Origin: Clostridia bacterium | GTDB taxonomy: Bacteria > Bacillota > Clostridia > Oscillospirales > CAG-272 | Assembly: GCA_017452215.1 (NCBI GenBank) | Contig: JAFTMU010000108.1 | Span: forward strand, 1-11,239 | Length of the DNA: 11,239 nt | Direction: 5' to 3' | Shown: one piece after another, positions 6,695 to 11,239 of the stretch | Layout: each line of letters begins with the position of its first letter | Position numbering within the stretch: the first letter of the stretch is position 1 | Notes under the pieces: model-generated | Seen by the model: only the letters and a program-made list of their open reading frames with translations | The model's database searches: none | Told to the model about the DNA's origin: nothing | Position numbers and translations under genes: made by a program

Positions 6695-9601
6695 TCAGGG
6701 CTCGATGGTCTTTACGTAGTCAAAGATCTCACGGATGCCGTCAAGCAATCCCTCTGCCGTCTCTGACGTGGTATCCTGATTGTAGAACAGGGGAAGCGTT
6801 CCGATAGAGACCTCATAGTCGGTCAAGGTCTTGCCCTCGGGGCCCACCCGGTAGGTATCTCCCGTATTCATATCCAACCAATTGCCCTCGGGCAGGTAGA
6901 TATCACGGGAATACTGATCGTTGAGCACAGGAGCCACCATAAACGCATCGCCGAACATATATTGGTTATCAATATTGTATACGTTCGCATCGTCCTGCCA
7001 GTGCAGGATCAGGTGCCGCATCACGGGCATTCCCGTTTCGGTGGCAACGGTTGCGTACTCGGTAATGTAAGGGGTAAGGAGCTCGTGGAGCTTCACGTAG
7101 GCACGGTAAATGTCGGTCACGTAAACGTAATCGTCGTTTTTCTTGACCTCCACCTTCAATTTCTTGTCATCCTTGGTGATGTACATCTCGTCACCCTCCA
7201 GGGTCACGTTGTACTTCTCCCCTGCCGCACCTACCTTGGCGCTGGGGAACTCAATATAGGGAGCACCCTTGTTGCCGTACATCAGAATGACCTCCTTGCC
7301 CTCCACGAAATACTGGGTGTATTCCGCAAAATCGAAGGCGTTTCTCACGTGTCCGTGCTGCTGCATACAAATGGTGAAGGCAGTATACTGCAAGCCTCTG
7401 ATAAAGGTGTTTGCCTCGGTATCAATATCGTACAAGGGCATATTGTACCAGCCGTCCACTGCTCCGGGGGTGTTGGAGTACTTGTATCCCGACATATCGT
7501 AGGAGAAGAAGGGCAGACCCGAAATTCCCATGGAAAGACTTCCCACCACGTGGAAGCGCAGACTCTCATAGTTGCGCATCTGGTCACCGCCCCAAACGTA
7601 GGGTGCTCTCTGCAAGCCAAGTCCGCCGCCACGGATATAGCACATACCGCCATCGGGCTTGGAGGAGATCATATCCCAGAACATAGAGTTGAACGCAGCG
7701 GAGAGCCAGTGGTGAGATCCGTTGGTCGGCGTGCTCTTATCGTAATAGAGCAGAGGCAGGGTCTCGGGAACAAATTCACAGAAGTCGATCTTACAGCCGT
7801 CAGCGCCGATCTCGTTCGCCAGATTGTCCCAATATTCCTCAAAATACCACTCCACCGCCAAGGGGTGGGTCACGTCAAGATACGTGCGTCCGCCGCCGTT
7901 GGGGTTATCGGGGTTCCCCGAAAAGCCGCCCAATACCACCTCAGGAAGCACGGTGGTCGTGGTTCCGTCGGTCTTTTGCTGCTTGATGGCATAATCGGTG
8001 ATATAGCCCTCCTGGAAGACGCTGACCCCTGCAAAGCCCATGTAAAGAATGAACTTCTTTCCAAGGCTGTGCACGTAGTCGCAAAGCTCCTTTAAGGGAG
8101 AACGGGGGATCTGCTTACCGTAATCCCAGCCCTCGGCAAGGATTCCCGTCCAGGGCAGATCGTATTGCTCCATCTTTGCAATGAAGTCGTAAACACCCAG
8201 ACCTCTGCCGTCCACGGTGGGATATCCGTCGTTGACGTCAAAGCTCCATTTGCCCTTCAGATCGGGACCGTAGCGGCAGATGATCATGCCGTAGGTCCAT
8301 TCCTCGGGCAGCTCTGCATAGCCGCTCAGGTCACTGTATCCCTTGATCACGTCTGCGGTCTTTTCGGTGGTCATAACGTAGCAGTCCATTTCGCTCTCCG
8401 TAACCGATACGACCCATTCGTCCTTTTTGTTGAAACCAAGATCCAGCGTCATATACTCGAAGCGGTTGATCAGGATTCCCGAGCCTCGGGAGGAGGCAAG
8501 AATCGGAATCGCAACGTAACAGCCCACAGGCGAGCTCCATTTATCCGTGGAGTACAGCTCGATGAACTTTCCTCTTTGGTTGACAGAATTGAATCTCTCA
8601 CCCGTTCCGTAGATCGCCTCTCCATCCTCCAGAGCGCCCGAGATCATGCTTCCCGCCGCATTGGAGGAAATGTTTGTCACCGTAGCGGAAAGCTCTCCGT
8701 CGTCTCCGGGCGTGTAGAAGTCCATCTTGAAATTCTTGAAATCGATCTCTACACGGCTGCCGTCGCTTCCAGTGACCACGGTCTTGTTGCCCTCGGTCTT
8801 GACAGTGATCTTTTCCAGATTGGTGTAAGGGGTCTCGTTCAAGGTGACCGAGAGGAACTGAGACGCACCCATATCGTCAAAATCATCGGAGGCATTGTGC
8901 TTGGTCTGAATCCGCCAACCGGTGTTGCTGCCGGTAAAGCTCAAGCGGCAGAAGGTCTCCATGATAGAGCCTGCGCCCATGGAAAAATACAGGTAGTTTT
9001 CGTCCGAGCCCGTCAGGGTAGCCCCTGTGGCATCCGCCGCCTTGAAAAGGGTCTTGTGGCCGCTCTTGATACCCGCTGCCGACCATGCGATGCTCAGATA
9101 GAGTACCTTATTCATAAAGTAATCCATCGCTGAGGCTACCGCTTGATCCGTAGCGCCGCAAATGAACAGCTTTTCGCCAATGATCTCAATGACGAAATCC
9201 ACACCCGTGAGCGAGTACTTGCCTACAACGGTAGAAGTCTTTCCATCCACTTTGATGTAGCGTGCCACGTCACCCACCAGGATCTCCTTCTCCTTTTCGG
9301 GCTTGGAGTCATGCACCACGGGGATCTCTACACCCGTTGCGTCAAGGATCGCAGCTGCAATGCTCTTTGCCTGCGTTTCTCTGGTGTAGTTGTTCATCGG
9401 ATACACGATCTGATATTCCGTTGCATCGTCCTTGGCAAAGAACAACAGATCCGAGGGAAGATCCTCGATCAGATCGTCTTCCGACGTGGTCTCTCCCCCG
9501 CCGTCGGTGGTAGGGGTGGTATCGCCTCCGCCACCGGCGCATCCGAAAAGACCGAGCACCGTTGCAAGAAGCAATAGCATTGAAAGCAATTTGAGTTTCA
9601 T
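6695..9601 (-). CDS. Surface lipoprotein, glycoside hydrolase family 31, with N-terminal GH20b/GH67N-like domain
   Basis: This is a complete 968-residue GH31 enzyme, predicted to be anchored by Cys21 (lipobox LFGC) after a short signal peptide; a Gly/Thr/Asp/Glu linker runs to about 45. Residues 58-178 look like the alpha/beta accessory domain of GH20/GH67 enzymes (ATGVEIPVV, EKEILVGDVAR, DFVIEIIGEKLFICG). The GH31 beta-sandwich follows (about 200-430; YGTGERFNSVNQRG), then the barrel (432-860) and the C-terminal beta-domain (860-942). The predicted nucleophile is Asp606 (DGCKIDFCE) and the acid/base Asp673 (YVWGGDQ). Arg657 lies 16 residues before the acid/base and His749 sits in QQHGHVR, matching the -1 subsite Arg and His of GH31. 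An insertion of about 61 residues (760-823), probably beta-rich, interrupts the late barrel. A 25-residue tail with DGIREIFDY ends the protein. GH31 enzymes act on alpha-linked sugars by a retaining mechanism; the exact substrate is not readable. The start has GGAGGA 4 bases upstream. It is the closest relative of the neighbouring gene at 9652. Confidence 0.92.
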   Translation of the reverse strand: MKLKLLSMLLLLATVLGLFGCAGGGGDTTPTTDGGGETTSEDDLIEDLPSDLLFFAKDDATEYQIVYPMNNYTRETQAKSIAAAILDATGVEIPVVHDSKPEKEKEILVGDVARYIKVDGKTSTVVGKYSLTGVDFVIEIIGEKLFICGATDQAVASAMDYFMNKVLYLSIAWSAAGIKSGHKTLFKAADATGATLTGSDENYLYFSMGAGSIMETFCRLSFTGSNTGWRIQTKHNASDDFDDMGASQFLSVTLNETPYTNLEKITVKTEGNKTVVTGSDGSRVEIDFKNFKMDFYTPGDDGELSATVTNISSNAAGSMISGALEDGEAIYGTGERFNSVNQRGKFIELYSTDKWSSPVGCYVAIPILASSRGSGILINRFEYMTLDLGFNKKDEWVVSVTESEMDCYVMTTEKTADVIKGYSDLSGYAELPEEWTYGMIICRYGPDLKGKWSFDVNDGYPTVDGRGLGVYDFIAKMEQYDLPWTGILAEGWDYGKQIPRSPLKELCDYVHSLGKKFILYMGFAGVSVFQEGYITDYAIKQQKTDGTTTTVLPEVVLGGFSGNPDNPNGGGRTYLDVTHPLAVEWYFEEYWDNLANEIGADGCKIDFCEFVPETLPLLYYDKSTPTNGSHHWLSAAFNSMFWDMISSKPDGGMCYIRGGGLGLQRAPYVWGGDQMRNYESLRFHVVGSLSMGISGLPFFSYDMSGYKYSNTPGAVDGWYNMPLYDIDTEANTFIRGLQYTAFTICMQQHGHVRNAFDFAEYTQYFVEGKEVILMYGNKGAPYIEFPSAKVGAAGEKYNVTLEGDEMYITKDDKKLKVEVKKNDDYVYVTDIYRAYVKLHELLTPYITEYATVATETGMPVMRHLILHWQDDANVYNIDNQYMFGDAFMVAPVLNDQYSRDIYLPEGNWLDMNTGDTYRVGPEGKTLTDYEVSIGTLPLFYNQDTTSETAEGLLDGIREIFDYVKTIEP

Positions 9602-9651
9602 TTTGTCCTCCTTTTTTCTTTGTTTATATATATAGTATTGCTTTTCAAGCG

Positions 9652-11239
9652 TCAGGTATTGGGGATCTCGATCTTTTGAAGATAATCAAAAATCTCACGA
9701 ATGCCATCGATCAATCCCTCTGCCGTCTCGGAGTCGGTATCCTGATTGTAGAACAGAGGAAGCGTAGCAATGGACGCTGCGTAGTTGGTCAGGGTCTTGC
9801 CCTCGGGCCCTACCTCGTAGGTCTCTCCCGTATTCAGATCCAACCAGTTCCCCTCGGGCAGATAGATGTCACGGGTATACTGATCGTTCAGCACAGGAGC
9901 CACCAGGAACGCATCGCCGAACATATACTGATCGTTGATGCTGTACACTCTCTCATCATCCTGCCAATGCAGCACCATGTGGCGCATCACGGGCATCCCC
10001 GTCGAAGAAGCAATCTCAGCGTGCTCGGTAATGTAGGGAGTGAGCAGCTCGTGGAGCTTGATATAGGCACGGTAGATGTCTGTCACGTAAACGTAGTCGT
10101 CGTTCTTCCTTGCCTCCACGTAATACTTTGTGCCATTCTTTTCCACGTAATCCTTGCCGTCCTCATCCTGATAGATCAGGTAATTCTTTCTCACGGGCTT
10201 TTGTTCCTTATCCACGTCTCCGTCCAGGGCGACGTAAACGTAGGTCCTCTTTGCCGATTCATCGTAAAAGAGTCTGGTCTCCTCGCCATTCACGAAATAC
10301 TGCGTGTATTCAGCAAAATCAAAGGGGTTTTTGACCTGTCCGTGCATCTGCATACAGATGGTGAATGCAGAATACTGCAAGCCTCTGAGGAACACCTGCG
10401 CCTCGTAGGCAATGTCTCTCCTCGGATCGGTCATGATCTGCTCCTCAGTAGAGATAAAGTGAGTTTTGTACTGATATCCCGACATATCGTAGGAGAAGTA
10501 CGGAAGTCCTGACATTCCCGTGCTCAAAGCGCCGACGAGCTGATAACGAAGGCTGTTGTATTCTCTCATCTGGTCCCCGCCCCAAACGTAAGGGGAGCGT
10601 TGGAGTCCAATGCCGCCGCCTCGGATGTAGAGCATTCCGCCGTCGGGCTTGGAGCCCACCGCCGAATAAAGCATTGCGTTAAACGCCGTGGGATACCAAT
10701 GGTGGGTTCCCTTGTTGGCAATATTCGTACCGTAATCGTTGTAATAATCGTAGGGGTAATCCTCGGGCATCTGCTCGCAGAAGTCCACCTTGACGCCGTC
10801 AACGCCGATCTCCGTGATCAGCTCTTCCCAATATTCCTCCAAATACCATTCCATCGCCAAGGGATTGGTGATATCAATGTATTTGCGATATTCGGCTTCC
10901 TCCCCTCTGTCGGGATTAAAGCTACCCGATTCGGTCTCGGGGATATCGTAGACAAATCCGTCGGGAGTGATCTGTCTCACGTCGTAGGAGCCTGTACCGT
11001 TCTGCCCCATAGGGATATAGAGCAAAAACTTCTTTCCAAGGCTGTGTACGTAATCGCACAGTTCTTTCAGATCATCTCGGTTGCGGTTGATGCCCCAACC
11101 CTCGGCAAGGATCCCCGTCCAGGGCAGATCGTATTTTTCCATCATGGCGATGGTGTCGTAAACACCGTTGCGTCGGTTGTCCTTTACGGGAGTGATGTCC
11201 ACCGACCATTTCTGCGTCAGATCCATAGCGTATCGGCAA
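9652..11239 (-). CDS. Glycoside hydrolase family 31 protein, 5' end cut by window edge
   Basis: The C-terminal 528 residues of a GH31 enzyme are visible. The reading frame is open to the right edge: the codons before the internal Met at 11226 read C-R-Y-A, matching ICRYGPDL in the neighbouring paralogue, so that Met is not the start. Counting from that Met, the predicted nucleophile is Asp148 (VDGVKVDFCE) and the acid/base Asp218 (YVWGGDQ). Arg202 lies 16 residues before the acid/base, and His295 is in MQMHGQVK. A variable insertion (about 306-375) precedes YVYVTDIYRAY. After it come the C-terminal beta-domain (YMFGDAFLVAP, IYLPEGNW) and the conserved DGIREIFDY tail. Over the last 145 or so residues it is about 80% identical, by hand count, to the protein at 9601-6695, which implies tandem duplication. 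The missing N-terminus probably carries a lipoprotein signal and accessory domain, but that is not visible. The TGA stop lies 50 bases before the next gene. Confidence 0.9.
   Translation of the reverse strand, partial: CRYAMDLTQKWSVDITPVKDNRRNGVYDTIAMMEKYDLPWTGILAEGWGINRNRDDLKELCDYVHSLGKKFLLYIPMGQNGTGSYDVRQITPDGFVYDIPETESGSFNPDRGEEAEYRKYIDITNPLAMEWYLEEYWEELITEIGVDGVKVDFCEQMPEDYPYDYYNDYGTNIANKGTHHWYPTAFNAMLYSAVGSKPDGGMLYIRGGGIGLQRSPYVWGGDQMREYNSLRYQLVGALSTGMSGLPYFSYDMSGYQYKTHFISTEEQIMTDPRRDIAYEAQVFLRGLQYSAFTICMQMHGQVKNPFDFAEYTQYFVNGEETRLFYDESAKRTYVYVALDGDVDKEQKPVRKNYLIYQDEDGKDYVEKNGTKYYVEARKNDDYVYVTDIYRAYIKLHELLTPYITEHAEIASSTGMPVMRHMVLHWQDDERVYSINDQYMFGDAFLVAPVLNDQYTRDIYLPEGNWLDLNTGETYEVGPEGKTLTNYAASIATLPLFYNQDTDSETAEGLIDGIREIFDYLQKIEIPNT

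Noticed and set aside
9602..9651. TATATATA stretch as a promoter for the GH31 gene at 9601
   Set aside because: The only -35-like sequence (TTGAAA) lies about 8-12 bases from the AT repeat, too close for sigma-A spacing. Read-through from the upstream gene is more likely.
9652..11226. Met at 11226 as the start of the upstream GH31 gene
   Set aside because: The frame stays open to the window edge and the preceding codons (Cys-Arg-Tyr-Ala) match the conserved CRY segment of the paralogue, so this Met is internal, in the middle of the catalytic domain region.

Overview
All recognisable genes in this window lie on the minus strand, so transcription runs from high to low coordinates. In that order: a 5'-truncated glycoside hydrolase family 31 (GH31) gene (11239-9652), a complete GH31 lipoprotein (9601-6695), a BspA-type leucine-rich-repeat lipoprotein (6589-4778), a third GH31 lipoprotein (4680-1957), a 617-base intergenic region, and a 3'-truncated extracellular solute-binding lipoprotein (1339-1). 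The first four genes are separated by only 50-105 bases with no convincing internal promoter and look like one operon. The solute-binding protein has its own consensus sigma-A promoter and a structured leader.

The organism is most likely a Gram-positive anaerobe of the Clostridia, plausibly from the gut. The reasons are four surface lipoproteins with lipoboxes and Gly/Thr/Asp/Glu-rich linkers, strong Shine-Dalgarno sites, BspA-like repeats, and a palindromic intergenic repeat of a kind I recall from Oscillospiraceae/Ruminococcaceae genomes. No phylogenetic marker is present, so this is inference. TTA, CTA and TCA codons are strikingly rare, which produces long meaningless antisense open frames.

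The likely joint function is cell-surface glycan handling. The enzymes and the repeat protein would be tethered to the outer face of the membrane. Released sugars or oligosaccharides would be captured by the solute-binding protein and passed to permeases encoded beyond the left edge. The substrate cannot be read from the sequence.

The most interesting points concern the three GH31 paralogues. The two complete ones carry an unusual N-terminal alpha/beta accessory domain of the GH20b/GH67N type, and all three share a conserved C-terminal tail. The two upstream paralogues share a divergent insertion of about 60 residues or more. The downstream paralogue (4680-1957) keeps both catalytic aspartates but has lost the conserved -1 subsite arginine (now Ser661) and histidine (now Ala746). 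The intergenic region holds a 165-base palindromic repeat with imperfect terminal inverted repeats, a strong stem-loop after the third GH31 gene, and the promoter of the solute-binding protein gene.
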